Assembly (NCBI RefSeq): GCF_947568225.1
Contig: NZ_CANOOQ010000001.1
Coordinates: forward strand, 2,294,001 to 2,358,000
Source: Faecalispora anaeroviscerum
Lineage (GTDB): Bacteria > Bacillota > Clostridia > Oscillospirales > Acutalibacteraceae
Reading direction: 5' to 3'
DNA: 64,000 nt
Both the position numbers and the translations under genes were made by a program. The notes beneath the pieces were generated by a model. It saw only the letters and a program-made list of their open reading frames with translations. It was not told the origin of the DNA and ran no database searches. Positions 51,428 through 60,458 of this stretch are shown piece after piece. Numbering within the stretch: the first letter of the stretch is position 1; every line of letters begins with the position of its first letter.

Positions 51428-52531
51428 TTATACGTTAAAGCGGAACAGCACTACGTCGCCGTCCTTCATCACATATTCCTTGCCCTCGGAACGAACAAGA
51501 CCCTTTTCCTTGGCGGCTGCCATGGTGCCGCAGGCCATTAAATCGTTGTAGGCGACGATTTCCGCGCGAATGAAGCCGCGCTCAAAATCGGTGTGGATTT
51601 TACCGGCGGCCTGAGGGGCCTTTGTCCCGTTCTGAATCGTCCAGGCGCGCACCTCCTGCGGGCCGGCGGTCAGGTACGAAATCAGACCCAAAAGGGTATA
51701 GCACTCGCGAATCAGGCGGTCAAGACCCGATTCCGAAAGGCCCATGTCCTCCAGGAACATCTGCTTTTCTTCCGGCTCCATGCCGGAAATTTCCGCCTCT
51801 ACCTCCGCGCAGATCGGCAGAACGCCCGCGCTTTCCTGTTCCGCCAGCTTTTCTACCACGGCGAAATAGGGGTTGTTTTCTACGCCGCCTTTAAAATCGG
51901 CGTCGCTCATGTTAGCCGCGTAGATCACCGGCTTGTTTGTCAGCAGAGAAACCGTGGCCAAAAGCTCGGCCTCTTCCTCCGTGCATTCCACACTGCGCGC
52001 GGTGTTGCCCGCATCCAGCTCGGCGCGCACGCGCTCAAAGAACTCGCATTCGGTCTGGTATTTCTTGTCCGCCTTGAGCATCTTGCGGGTCTTGTCTAAG
52101 CGGCGGTCAAGTACCTCCATATCGGAGAGAATCAGCTCCAGATTAATCGTTTCTACATCGCGTGCGGGGTCTACGTTGCCGTCTACATGAATAATGTCGT
52201 CGTCCTCAAAGCAGCGTACCACATGAACGATCGCGTCCACTTCGCGAATATTCGCCAAAAACTGGTTGCCCAGGCCCTCTCCCTTGGAGGCGCCGCGCAC
52301 CAGACCCGCAATATCCACAAATTCAATCGTGGCGGGGGTGTATTTCTCCGGGTGGTACATCTCGGCCAAACGATCCAGACGCTTGTCCGGCACGGCTACT
52401 ATGCCGACGTTTGGCTCTATGGTGCAAAAAGGATAGTTGGCGGACTGCGCTCCGGCGTTGGTAATGGCATTGAACAGCGTACTCTTTCCAACGTTGGGCA
52501 GCCCGACGATTCCCAGCTTCATTTCACTCAT
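51428..52531 (-). CDS. ychF: Redox-regulated ATPase/GTPase YchF (Obg family)
   Basis: Ribosome-associated P-loop NTPase of the OLA1/YchF group. The G1 motif GLPNVGKST is near residue 10, switch/G3 region DIAGLVRGASKGEGLGNQFL near 70, the noncanonical G4 is NMSD near 205, and the TGS-domain end is VLFRFNV. The ATG at 52531 has AAAGAGG close by; ATG at 52522 would start the protein at KLGIVG as in many relatives and is an equal alternative. No link to the repeats beside it is apparent. Confidence 0.93.
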   Translation of the reverse strand: MSEMKLGIVGLPNVGKSTLFNAITNAGAQSANYPFCTIEPNVGIVAVPDKRLDRLAEMYHPEKYTPATIEFVDIAGLVRGASKGEGLGNQFLANIREVDAIVHVVRCFEDDDIIHVDGNVDPARDVETINLELILSDMEVLDRRLDKTRKMLKADKKYQTECEFFERVRAELDAGNTARSVECTEEEAELLATVSLLTNKPVIYAANMSDADFKGGVENNPYFAVVEKLAEQESAGVLPICAEVEAEISGMEPEEKQMFLEDMGLSESGLDRLIRECYTLLGLISYLTAGPQEVRAWTIQNGTKAPQAAGKIHTDFERGFIRAEIVAYNDLMACGTMAAAKEKGLVRSEGKEYVMKDGDVVLFRFNV

Positions 52532-52599
52532 CAACCTCTTTCTGTCTCAAAAGCATTCAGCTTATTATATTCTTTTTCTGTGGTACGCGCAAGGCTCTT

Positions 52600-53385
52600 T
52601 CAGCCAATCAGACCCAGTTGCTCCAGCACCCACGCAAAGGCGTAGATGACCGGCTGGTGCGCAATGTATATCACCAATGCCCAGCGACCCATCTGTGAGA
52701 AAAACGGAACGCGCCGGCGGTACATCCATTTGGGGGCCAATCCCTCGGCTACCGGCTTCCCCACGATGGTGCCTGCAAGAAAAACAAACCCCCATGGCAA
52801 AAGCGGAAAATAATCCGACGACGTAAACGAAGAATCATAGAACCCCAGCGGGAACAGCCATTTTACGTGGTAGACCGCATCCGGCAGAGGAAATACGGAA
52901 ACCGGGCCTAAGCCCAAATAGCCCGAAGGAATCGGCCGGGTAAAGAAATAAAGGAAGATGCACAACAGTACCAGCAGCCAAGAAAAGGGGATTTTTTTCT
53001 GGTACCGCCCCAGCAGACCGTATAAGATCATGCAGACCGCAAGAAAATGCAGAATGCCGAACCAGATGGCATACTCGGGCGTGACGAGTGCGGTGACGAG
53101 CGTGACCGCCAGCGCGACCGCAAACAGCTTGAGTCCCCGCCGAAGATTCGAGCGCGAAAGCAGCGAGGAAATGCCCGAAATAAAAATGAACAGCGCTGCA
53201 AAAAATGGCTCCGCCGGGGTGAAAAAGCGGAACAGCACCATCATCCAGCGAATCTCATACAAAAAGGCAAAGGTGTAAAACGCGTGGTAAAATACCATGC
53301 AGAACACTGCAAAGCCACGAAGCTCGTCCATCAGGTGAAGCCGGGGGCGCGTGGCCGCAGCCGGGGCCGGTGTGCTTTCGCTCAA
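52600..53385 (-). CDS. DUF1624-family membrane protein (heparan-alpha-glucosaminide acetyltransferase-like)
   Basis: A 261-residue multi-pass membrane protein starting at TTG 53385, 7 bases after GGGAGG. After a short Pro/Ala-rich tail the motif HLMDELRGFAVFCMVFYHAFYTF begins the first helix; it has about seven helices with conserved FFxALFIFISGISS. The DUF1624/acyltransferase clan transfers acyl groups across membranes in some members; no substrate evidence here. Confidence 0.78.
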   Translation of the reverse strand: MSESTPAPAAATRPRLHLMDELRGFAVFCMVFYHAFYTFAFLYEIRWMMVLFRFFTPAEPFFAALFIFISGISSLLSRSNLRRGLKLFAVALAVTLVTALVTPEYAIWFGILHFLAVCMILYGLLGRYQKKIPFSWLLVLLCIFLYFFTRPIPSGYLGLGPVSVFPLPDAVYHVKWLFPLGFYDSSFTSSDYFPLLPWGFVFLAGTIVGKPVAEGLAPKWMYRRRVPFFSQMGRWALVIYIAHQPVIYAFAWVLEQLGLIG

Positions 53386-53572
53386 ATTGATTCCTCCCGC
53401 CAAGTACAAAAAATGATTGCAAACCACCCTGCTGCTAGTAATAAAAGCCGAGCTTTTCTTCCCCCACTATAGGCGGAGGAAGAACTTGCCATTTTCACGC
53501 AAGGTATTTTGATCATGAGTTGAGTGTACAAAAATTGCTGAATTTTTGTGGGAACATAAGCAAAAATACCGC

Positions 53573-53601
53573 TTCAAACCGGAGCTGTATCATGTTATAC
53601 T
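53573..53601 (+). promoter_or_regulatory. Promoter of the thioesterase-HAD genes
   Basis: TTCAAA at 53573-53578, 17 bases, TATACT at 53596-53601. Confidence 0.6.
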
Positions 53602-53697
53602 AAGCTTGTAATAATTGCGCTGAATGTTCGGCGGGCATAGCCTGCGCCGGCAGATTACCTTTTATTTTATTATACAGTAAGGAAAGGGAGAATTACA

Positions 53698-54093
53698 ATG
53701 AGTGAACTGAAAATTGGACAAACCATTTCTCAGGATTATACGGTTACCTCCGCAGACCTGGCCTCGAAGCTCGGCAGCGGCAGTGTAGACGTGCTTGCCA
53801 CGCCCCGGCTGGTTGCGCTGATGGAGGGCGTTTGCGCCCGGATGCTGAGAGACTCTCTTCCAGAAGAAATCACCTCGGTTGGCTCCGAAGTGCATATTAA
53901 GCATCTGGCACCCACGGTGGAGGGTGTTACCATTCACATTGCGGCAACGCTGGTTGAAAGCGACGGCCGTAAATTTACCTTTGACGTGCAGGCGTCGGAC
54001 AACGTGGGCCTGATTTCTACCTGCACGCATGTGCGCGCCAGTGTGAAGCGTGAGAATTATCTGAAAAGAGTGGCGGAGCGTGCCAAGCAATAA
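53698..54093 (+). CDS. Hotdog-fold thioesterase (FlK-like)
   Basis: A 131-residue hotdog protein related to fluoroacetyl-CoA thioesterase FlK by size and features: TPRLVALMEGVC with the helix-start, GSEVHIKHLAPTVEGV, and the VRASVKRENYLKR tail. The usual FlK catalytic His may correspond to H80 of the HIKHL segment, but this is not certain. Likely hydrolyses a short acyl-CoA. AAAGGGAG precedes the ATG. The HAD gene starts 23 bases later. Confidence 0.8.
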   Translation: MSELKIGQTISQDYTVTSADLASKLGSGSVDVLATPRLVALMEGVCARMLRDSLPEEITSVGSEVHIKHLAPTVEGVTIHIAATLVESDGRKFTFDVQASDNVGLISTCTHVRASVKRENYLKRVAERAKQ

Positions 54094-54116
54094 TTCTCTG
54101 ACGAAAGGAACTCCTG

Positions 54117-54779
54117 ATGAAAACTGTTTACCCCATCGTTTTATTTGATCTGGACGGTACCCTGACCGAGTCCGGCCCGGGAATCCTCAGCTGCGTAAAG
54201 CAGACGCTGCAGCGCTTAGACCTGCCGGAGCCGCCGCCTGAGCTGCTGCGCACCTTTATCGGTCCGCCGCTGTTCCAAAGCTTTTCACAGACCTGTGGCC
54301 TGCCGGACGATGTGAGCGACCGGGCGGTTGCGCTGTACCGCAGCCTTTACGAAACCGAGGGCATTTACAAAAATTCGGTGTACCCGCACACGCGGGAGCT
54401 GCTTTCCGCTCTGCGGCAGGCGGGCGCAAAGATTTGCATTGCCACCTCGAAGCCTCTGCCGCAGGCGAACCGCGTGGTAGAGATTTTTAAGCTGGCCCCG
54501 CTCGTGGATTTTGTTACGGGCCCCGCCGGCAGTGAAGAGCGTGCCAGCTCGAAGGCAGAGCTGATTATCGCCGGCCTTGAGCGGTTTTCGATGAAGCCGC
54601 AAAACGCGGTGATGATCGGTGACACCAAGTTTGACGCCGAGGGCGCACGCCTGGCGGGCACGGATTTTATCGGGATGCTGCACGGCTACGGTACCCGCGA
54701 GGAGATGCAGGAGAAGTTCCTTGGCGCGCGGTTTGCCGCGGATTTTACCGAGCTGGAGCGTTTGCTCTTGACAAACTGA
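54117..54779 (+). CDS. HAD-superfamily phosphatase (Gph-like)
   Basis: A 220-residue phosphatase of the phosphoglycolate phosphatase subgroup. Motif I is FDLDGTLTESG at residue 10, motif II is the T of ATSKPL near 112, motif III lysine is in SSKAEL near 150, and motif IV is GDTKFDAEGA near 172. Probable housecleaning enzyme for sugar phosphates or phosphoglycolate. ATG at 54117 follows GAAAGGAA. Confidence 0.88.
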   Translation: MKTVYPIVLFDLDGTLTESGPGILSCVKQTLQRLDLPEPPPELLRTFIGPPLFQSFSQTCGLPDDVSDRAVALYRSLYETEGIYKNSVYPHTRELLSALRQAGAKICIATSKPLPQANRVVEIFKLAPLVDFVTGPAGSEERASSKAELIIAGLERFSMKPQNAVMIGDTKFDAEGARLAGTDFIGMLHGYGTREEMQEKFLGARFAADFTELERLLLTN

Positions 54780-54813
54780 GCGGATACCGATATAGTGATA
54801 TTGGAACTGAATA

Positions 54814-54903
54814 CGGGGCGCTGCGTATACGCGGCTGAGATGAGACGGATTGACGCCTATGTCCCTTTGACCTGATCTGGATAATGCCAGCGTAGGAAAC
54901 TTT
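54814..54903 (+). ncRNA. TPP riboswitch (THI element)
   Basis: Shows the conserved THI-box parts: ACGGGGCGC, GCGGCTGAGATGAGA, GTCCCTTTGACCTGATCTGG and ATAATGCCAGCGTAGGAAA. Senses thiamine diphosphate. The following AAGACGCATTG/CAATGCGTCTT plus T-run (54915-54951) is the expression platform, so the switch acts by transcription termination of thiT. Confidence 0.95.
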
Positions 54904-54914
54904 TGCAGCACAGC

Positions 54915-54951
54915 AAGACGCATTGTGGTATTACCCGCAATGCGTCTTTTT
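54915..54951 (+). terminator. Expression-platform terminator of the TPP riboswitch
   Basis: AAGACGCATTG (54915-54925) pairs with CAATGCGTCTT (54938-54948) and is followed by TTT, ahead of the thiT gene. Confidence 0.85.
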
Positions 54952-55151
54952 GCGTGCGGCATGTTTTTCAGGAAAGATCGCAGTTCACACTTTGGTTTTC
55001 CGTTACCGGAACAGCGGACGCGCCCGAATCAGACCTGTAATCAAGTGAAAAAACCGTTTTGTTATCTCACCCGAGGCAGGGAAAGAAAACAAAACAAGGA
55101 GCATTTTCTTTTTGATGGGAGTGCAGTATGAATTGGCGTGGGAGGATCTTT

Positions 55152-55724
55152 ATGAAAAAAAACAATACCGTCATTTTGGTGGAGTGCGCGCTGATGATCG
55201 CCCTTTCCACCGTTTTGAGCATGATCAAGGTGTTCGAGCTGCCACAGGGCGGATCGATCACTCTGGCCAGCATGGCGCCCTTGGTGCTGGTTTCGTACCG
55301 CCACGGGGTGAAATGGGGCCTTGGCACGGCGTTTGTTCACAGCCTGCTGCAAATACTGCTGCAGTTCAATGCTCCGCCTGCAAAAACGCTTACCGCGTTT
55401 GTCTTGGTGGTGCTGCTCGATTATGTGCTGGCCTATACCGTGCTGGGCAGTGCGGCATTCTGGGGCAAACCGATCCGCAGCCGTTCCGCCAGTATTGCGT
55501 TTGGCGCGGCAGTTGCCGTGTTCCTGCGTTTTCTTTGCAGCTTTATGTCCGGCATCCTCATCTGGGGAGAGTATGCGCCCGAAGGAACTCCGGTGTGGCT
55601 GTATTCCCTGGTATATAACGGCAGCTATATGCTGCCCGAGCTGGTGATCACCTCGGTTGTTACCGTAGCGCTGGTCAAGGTGCTTGACCGCACCGGCCGC
55701 CAAGGCTCCGCGCACGCGGCATAA
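55152..55724 (+). CDS. thiT: Energy-coupled thiamine transporter ThiT
   Basis: S-component of an ECF transporter, taking up thiamine together with the shared EcfAAT module. The 190-residue protein has six predicted helices and the ThiT-type GGSITLASMAPLVLVSYRHGVKWG loop. Its position behind a TPP riboswitch supports thiamine. The start is ATG 55152 with GGGAGG upstream; an in-frame GTG or ATG further upstream has no such site. Confidence 0.92.
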   Translation: MKKNNTVILVECALMIALSTVLSMIKVFELPQGGSITLASMAPLVLVSYRHGVKWGLGTAFVHSLLQILLQFNAPPAKTLTAFVLVVLLDYVLAYTVLGSAAFWGKPIRSRSASIAFGAAVAVFLRFLCSFMSGILIWGEYAPEGTPVWLYSLVYNGSYMLPELVITSVVTVALVKVLDRTGRQGSAHAA

Positions 55725-55944
55725 GCGCTCTTACCAAAGGCGAGAGGGCTTGTTTGGGGAAGTCCACAAAGTGGGGACAGACCAGTGAGCAAAAGCGAAG
55801 GCTTGTCATAAAATAGAGCAGGTGAGCCGAACGCCTTCTTCCATTTCATGTTCCTCCTATTTTCAAGATAAATTTCATCGTGCCGTACAGGCGCAAAAGA
55901 GGGAAAACCGCAGAGTGGTTTTCCCTCTTGATTTTTCTCTGCTG
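55725..55944 (+). other. Spacer between thiT and the convergent YbaK gene
   Basis: A GGGAAAACCGC.GTGGTTTTCCC hairpin (about 55911-55927) with T-run serves as terminator for the minus-strand gene. Nothing else found. Confidence 0.5.
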
Positions 55945-56433
55945 CTAATCGAAGTCGCACATCACAATGGTATTTCCATGGTCTTCTATCAGTTTTTTAA
56001 CATCTTCAAAAGCGATAAAAATTGTCGCGGTGTTTTCCATGGGGTGGATTCCGATTCGCTGGTTCTGCAAGCTTTTATCGAATACCACAATTACATTTTT
56101 CTGCGTGTTATTCAGAACTCCAAGCGGAGTCACATGCCCTCTTTCCAGCATCAACAATTCTCCGAGTGACTCCTCGCTGGCAAAGCTTAGCTTGCGGCTG
56201 GAAATCCTTTCGCTCAGGCTTTTTAAGTTTACTGTTTTATGCCCCGGCACGGTAACCAAATAATAATTTCTTTTTTTATCGTCGCGCAGGAAGAGATTTT
56301 TTGCAATCTGTTCGCTGTGTGGAATATTCAGAGCGTCCAGCTCCTCAATGGTGTAAACGGCGGGATGCTCATAGGCTTCATAAATAAGCTGATGCTTATC
56401 CAAGAGATCATATGTGTCTTTTTTATCCAGCAT
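55945..56433 (-). CDS. YbaK/ProX-type aminoacyl-tRNA deacylase
   Basis: Probably removes wrongly attached alanine or cysteine from tRNA-Pro. The 162-residue product has DLLDKHQLIYEAYEHPAVYTIEELDALNIPH at the start, the conserved KNLFLRDDKK, ERGHVTPLGVLNN and a late HPMENTATIFI. ATG at 56433 follows GAAAGG. An in-frame start 63 bases earlier would add residues of low quality without a ribosome site. On the minus strand, TATAAT lies at 56510-56515. Composition is AT-richer than the flanking genes. Confidence 0.85.
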   Translation of the reverse strand: MLDKKDTYDLLDKHQLIYEAYEHPAVYTIEELDALNIPHSEQIAKNLFLRDDKKRNYYLVTVPGHKTVNLKSLSERISSRKLSFASEESLGELLMLERGHVTPLGVLNNTQKNVIVVFDKSLQNQRIGIHPMENTATIFIAFEDVKKLIEDHGNTIVMCDFD

Positions 56434-56561
56434 TTCAATGAACCTTTCCCATTCGTCATATGGCTTGATAAGCTTCTGTTGGTTTGTGTGTAACAAATAA
56501 TCCGCTTCTATTATAGCGTGGCAGAAAGCAAAAAGGAACAGACAATTAAATTGAAATTTTC

Positions 56562-56580
56562 TGGCCCGCCCGAAGAAATT
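56562..56580 (+). repeat. att-like direct repeat of the tRNA-Arg 3' end
   Basis: TGGCCCGCCCG followed by AAGAAATT matches the first 19 bases of the tRNA-Arg gene on the plus strand (57721-57739) at 16 of 19 positions, in the same orientation. The first 11 are identical. Confidence 0.6.
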
Positions 56581-56649
56581 TTATGGCGGCAAGCCCAATA
56601 TTTAGGCGTTTAGGGCAGTTGTGTGCTTCCCGCGTCAAAACCTCCCGCA

Positions 56650-56692
56650 AAAAAATGCAGCCCAACCGCAAGGGTTGAACTGCATTTTTTGT
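56650..56692. terminator. Terminator after the SDR gene
   Basis: AAAAAAATGCAG and CTGCATTTTTT pair, with an inner CAACC/GGTTG stem. Confidence 0.75.
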
Positions 56693-56732
56693 GTTATTAG
56701 CCCATTTTAAATGCCGGTTGAAATCGTGATCA

Positions 56733-57500
56733 TTAGATAGTCGTCCAACCACCATCCACTTGTAAGAGTTGACCTGTCGTATAGCTGGAAGATTCAGAAG
56801 CAAAATAGATGATTGCACTATCTAATTCACCAGGCTGACCAATTCTTCCCATGGGGCAATATGTCTTGATCAGTTCAATTGCACTGTCATTTGAAAGAGC
56901 GGCACTAGTCATTTCGCTCGAAAAATAAGCAGGACCGATTGCATTGACTGTAATACCGGTCTTTGCCCACTCGTTTGCCAGAGATTTTGTCAGCATTAAG
57001 ACGCCGCCTTTTGTAGTGCCATATGCCGACAGATGAAATCCGGTCATTGAAACAGTGGAATGGATGGAACCTACGTTGATAATTCGGCCATAATGTGCCG
57101 GAATCATATACTTCGCCGCTTCCCGTGAGAAGAAATAGACTTGGTTTAAATTGGTATCCATCATTTTTAGCCATTGTTCATTAGAAATATCTGTTGCAGC
57201 GTCAAAAATGGCAAGACCTGCATTGTTGACCAGAATATCCAATTTGCCGTAATGTTCAACCGTATCTTTTACGGTAACAGCAATTTGGTCCGGTTTCGTT
57301 ACATCGCATTCGTGAACATAGCATTTAGAGCCGATTGCTTCAATTTCCGCTTTGACCTTTTCCAGGCGGTCCATGCGCCGAGCGCAAAGAGCAATATCCG
57401 CGCCTTGGTTTGCCAAAGCTTTTGCAAATTGCACACCCAGGCCTGAAGAGCCTCCTGTAACCAACGCAATTTTGCCAGTTAAATCAAAATAGTTTTTCAT
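56733..57500 (-). CDS. Short-chain dehydrogenase/reductase (SDR)
   Basis: A 255-residue NAD(P)-dependent oxidoreductase. The N-terminal glycine motif is TGGSSGLG near residue 15, NNAG is near 93, and the catalytic serine, tyrosine and lysine are in INVGSIHS and SAYGTTKGG. The C-terminal part (YTTGQLLQVDGGWTT) matches the family. Substrate unknown. GGAGG lies just before the ATG at 57500. The gene is AT-richer than its neighbours and sits between the two att-like repeats, so it may have arrived by transfer. Confidence 0.9.
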   Translation of the reverse strand: MKNYFDLTGKIALVTGGSSGLGVQFAKALANQGADIALCARRMDRLEKVKAEIEAIGSKCYVHECDVTKPDQIAVTVKDTVEHYGKLDILVNNAGLAIFDAATDISNEQWLKMMDTNLNQVYFFSREAAKYMIPAHYGRIINVGSIHSTVSMTGFHLSAYGTTKGGVLMLTKSLANEWAKTGITVNAIGPAYFSSEMTSAALSNDSAIELIKTYCPMGRIGQPGELDSAIIYFASESSSYTTGQLLQVDGGWTTI

Positions 57501-57720
57501 AGTGTCCTCCTTATAAGTTTGTTATTTAATTAACATTGGGTTTATAATAAAAGGACTAACTTTAGATATAGGAAACTAAACTTTAAAAAAATGATTTGAA
57601 TCTATTTCTGTTTCAATCGAGTGCATAAGCCCCATAAACTCAAAATAAACCCAAACCATATAATATGCTGAAAAGAAACCCGAAAAGCTAGCATTCATGC
57701 GACTTTCCGGGCTTTTGTAT

Positions 57721-57797
57721 TGGCCCGCCCGGAGGGATTCGAACCCCCGGCCTTCAGAATCGGAATCTGCTGCGATATCCAGCTTCGCCACGGGCGG
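57721..57797 (-). tRNA. tRNA-Arg (anticodon CCG), CCA encoded
   Basis: Minus-strand cloverleaf with acceptor stem CCGCCCG/CGGGCGG, T-arm CCGGGGGTTCGAATCCCTCC and anticodon loop TTCCGAT, giving CCG (reads CGG). The 3' CCA is at 57723-57721. Decodes a rare arginine codon. Confidence 0.95.
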
Positions 57798-57960
57798 AAA
57801 TATTACTGCATTAGTATAGCACAACCACTTCAGTTATGCAATCCTTGTCCTTCGATTTTCCTTTTCCATAAAATTTCCTTTCCGCGCGTGCGCGCCGCTG
57901 TGCAAACCTTGGTACTTCGCCGCATACAATGAAACAAGCTATGGAAAGGAGAAAGCTGCC

Positions 57961-58677
57961 ATGCAATTTCCAAAATCTTCACGTTCGGCCCGGTGCACCG
58001 GTGCCCTGTATCAGGTGATCACCGGCACGCCCGGCGGAAACAAGCGCTTTTGCTGCCATCGGGAGCTGCGCGAAAAGGCCAGCCTGCTGGAGCAGGCCAT
58101 GGACGACACCCTGCTTGTCATGGCGCGCATGGTGGAGCAGAAGGACCCCTACACCGCCGGGCACCAGCTGCGGGTGAGCTGCCTGGCCAGCGATATTGCG
58201 CTGGAAATGGGCTGGGCTCCCGAGCGGTGCGATCTATTGCGCCGCGCCGCAATGATTCACGACATTGGTAAGATAGGCATTCCCGGCGATCTGTTAACGA
58301 AGCCCGCAGTCCTTACTCCGCTGGAAATGGCGCTGATCCGCACTCACGCGGAAACCGGCTACCAGATGATTAAGGACATTTCTTTTTTCACCCCGTTGGC
58401 GGAGATTATCCGTCAGCACCACGAGCGCATGGACGGCTCCGGTTACCCGTGTGGACTGAAGGGGGAGGAAATCCTGCCGGAGGCACGAGTTCTGGCGGTG
58501 GCGGATGTGTTTGAGGCCATGACCTCGCACCGGCCTTACCGCCCTGCACCCGGCACGGAGGCGGCTTTGGCAGAGCTTTCACGCCACTCGCTCTACGATG
58601 CCGCACCGGCGGATGCCCTGGGCATCCTGATCTGGGAAAAGGATTACCGGATTCTTACGGGACGCATGGGCGATTGA
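57961..58677 (+). CDS. HD-GYP-type phosphohydrolase
   Basis: A 238-residue protein with an HD-GYP domain: KDPYTAGHQLRVS near 60, HDIGKIGIP near 100 and HHERMDGSGYP near 155, ending VADVFEAMTSHRPYRP. This set implies cyclic di-GMP (or related dinucleotide) phosphodiesterase activity. The first 45 residues have no recognised sensor domain. AAAGGAG precedes the ATG. Confidence 0.9.
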   Translation: MQFPKSSRSARCTGALYQVITGTPGGNKRFCCHRELREKASLLEQAMDDTLLVMARMVEQKDPYTAGHQLRVSCLASDIALEMGWAPERCDLLRRAAMIHDIGKIGIPGDLLTKPAVLTPLEMALIRTHAETGYQMIKDISFFTPLAEIIRQHHERMDGSGYPCGLKGEEILPEARVLAVADVFEAMTSHRPYRPAPGTEAALAELSRHSLYDAAPADALGILIWEKDYRILTGRMGD

Positions 58678-58739
58678 AAAGCACGGTATGGTGCGATATA
58701 ATACAGAAAAACAAAACTTTCACTCCGAAAGGATTTTTT

Positions 58740-60074
58740 ATGACAGACACGCCGCTTTATACTGCGCTTTTGGAGCACCAACAGAAAAACCGTTCTTCTT
58801 TTCATACGCCGGGGCATAAAAATGCGCCGGGCGCTTTGCCGAGGGATTTACTTTCGCTCGATTTTACCGAGCTGCCGGATACCGACAGCCTTTTTGAGGC
58901 TGACGGTGCGATCCTTGCGGCAGAACAACGGGCGGCACAGTTGTTTGGGGCAAGGCGCACGCTGTTTTCCGCAGGGGGCTGCACGCTCTGCCTTCAGGCG
59001 ATGCTGTATTTAGCCGCACCCCGAGGCGGTACGATTCTATTTGACCGCGTGCTGCACCGCAGCGTGGTTCATACCATGGCTTTGCTCGACATTACGCCGG
59101 TCTGGATTCTTCCGCGCCCCTCAGCGGGGAGAGGCCTGCCCGGCCGGGTCGACAGCCGAGATGTTCTGTCTGCCCTGCGCGAGCACCCCGACGCGAAGGC
59201 GGTGTTCCTTACCAGCCCCGATTATTACGGGGTACTGGCGGACATCCCAGCCGTTTCTGCTGTCTGCCGAGAGAGAGGGATTCCCCTTTTGGTGGACAAC
59301 GCCCACGGCACGCACCTGGCTTTTCTAAAAGAGAACCGGCATCCTCTGTATTTGGGAGCCTCCGCCACGGCCTGCTCGGCGCACAAAACACTACCGGTGC
59401 TGACCGGCGGTGCGTGGCTCAATCTCGCCGAGCCGTCTTTTGCTCCGGATGCCAAAAGGGCGATGGCACTGTTCGGCTCCACAAGCCCGTCGTACCCGAT
59501 TATGGCGTCGCTCGATCTGGCGCGTGCCTGGCTCGAAGAAAACGGACGCGCCGCGTTTGCCGCTCTGGAGGAGCGGGCTGCGGCGGTGCGGGAGCTGGCG
59601 GCCCGGCTGGGATTTCCCGCTCCGGAGGGAGAATGTGATCCGGTTCGTTTGACTCTGCGTACCGCCGAGGCGGGAATCTTGGGGACGGACGCCGCCGAGC
59701 TTCTGCGAGGGCATGGCGTAGAGCCGGAATACGCCGATTCTGCCCAGCTGGTGCTGATTGCCACGCCGTTTAACAGTGAAACGGATTTTCAGCGGCTGGA
59801 AGAGGCAATTCGAGCGCTGAACCCCGGTAAAACGAAACCAGAAACGAAGCCCGCTTTGCCCGCTTTGCCGCCTGCTTTGCTGACGCCCCGGCAGGCGCTG
59901 CTTTCCCCGGCCGAAGAGGTTCCGCTCGCGCGGTCCGTCGGCAGAATCGCAGCTGAAACCAGCTGCCCATGCCCACCCGGCGTGCCGGTGGTGATGCCCG
60001 GTGAAAAAATAACCGACGAAATTGCCGAGTTTTTACGTGGGTATGGCATTTTTTCATTAAAAGTGGTAAAATAA
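58740..60074 (+). CDS. Orn/Lys/Arg decarboxylase-family PLP enzyme (YaaO-like)
   Basis: A 444-residue fold-type I PLP enzyme. SFHTPGHKNA near 20 and DNAHGTHLAF near 190 precede the PLP-lysine region SAHKTLPVLTGG near 220. It is shorter than typical biodegradative decarboxylases, like Bacillus YaaO. The substrate could be arginine, lysine or another amino acid. Its last third contains a proline/lysine-rich insertion. ATG at 58740 follows AAAGGA. It heads the darA-holB block, as in Bacillus. Confidence 0.85.
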   Translation: MTDTPLYTALLEHQQKNRSSFHTPGHKNAPGALPRDLLSLDFTELPDTDSLFEADGAILAAEQRAAQLFGARRTLFSAGGCTLCLQAMLYLAAPRGGTILFDRVLHRSVVHTMALLDITPVWILPRPSAGRGLPGRVDSRDVLSALREHPDAKAVFLTSPDYYGVLADIPAVSAVCRERGIPLLVDNAHGTHLAFLKENRHPLYLGASATACSAHKTLPVLTGGAWLNLAEPSFAPDAKRAMALFGSTSPSYPIMASLDLARAWLEENGRAAFAALEERAAAVRELAARLGFPAPEGECDPVRLTLRTAEAGILGTDAAELLRGHGVEPEYADSAQLVLIATPFNSETDFQRLEEAIRALNPGKTKPETKPALPALPPALLTPRQALLSPAEEVPLARSVGRIAAETSCPCPPGVPVVMPGEKITDEIAEFLRGYGIFSLKVVK

Positions 60075-60134
60075 ATCAGATACCCTGTTTTCGCTTTTTG
60101 AAACGTTCCGCAACCTGTATAGGAGGGATATTTT

Positions 60135-60458
60135 ATGAAACTGATCCTTGCCATTGTCAGCAGTGACGACAGTGCCACGGTACAGGCCGCATTGACGAAA
60201 AAGCATTTCCCGATCACGAAGCTGGCGACGACCGGCGGATTTTTAAAGGCCGGGAACACCACGTTTATCGCCGGTGTGGAGGACGATAAAGTAGAAGAAG
60301 TCATTTCGGAAATTGCCGCGCACAGCAGCCGCCGAACCCAGATCGTGCCCAGCGCTTCCGCCATGGATATGGGGCTTTACGCTTCTTTCCCCGTGGAGGT
60401 CACGGTTGGAGGGTCGACGATATTTGTGATGAATGTTGAGCGGTATGAAAAAGTATGA
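60135..60458 (+). CDS. darA: Cyclic di-AMP receptor protein DarA/PstA
   Basis: A 107-residue PII-like trimer. KLILAIVSSDDSATVQAALTKKHFPITKLATTGGFLKAGNTTFIAGVE covers the binding fold, with the TTGGFLKAGN loop that contacts c-di-AMP. The function of the protein is not settled. AGGAGGG precedes the ATG. The stop overlaps the holB start. Confidence 0.93.
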   Translation: MKLILAIVSSDDSATVQAALTKKHFPITKLATTGGFLKAGNTTFIAGVEDDKVEEVISEIAAHSSRRTQIVPSASAMDMGLYASFPVEVTVGGSTIFVMNVERYEKV

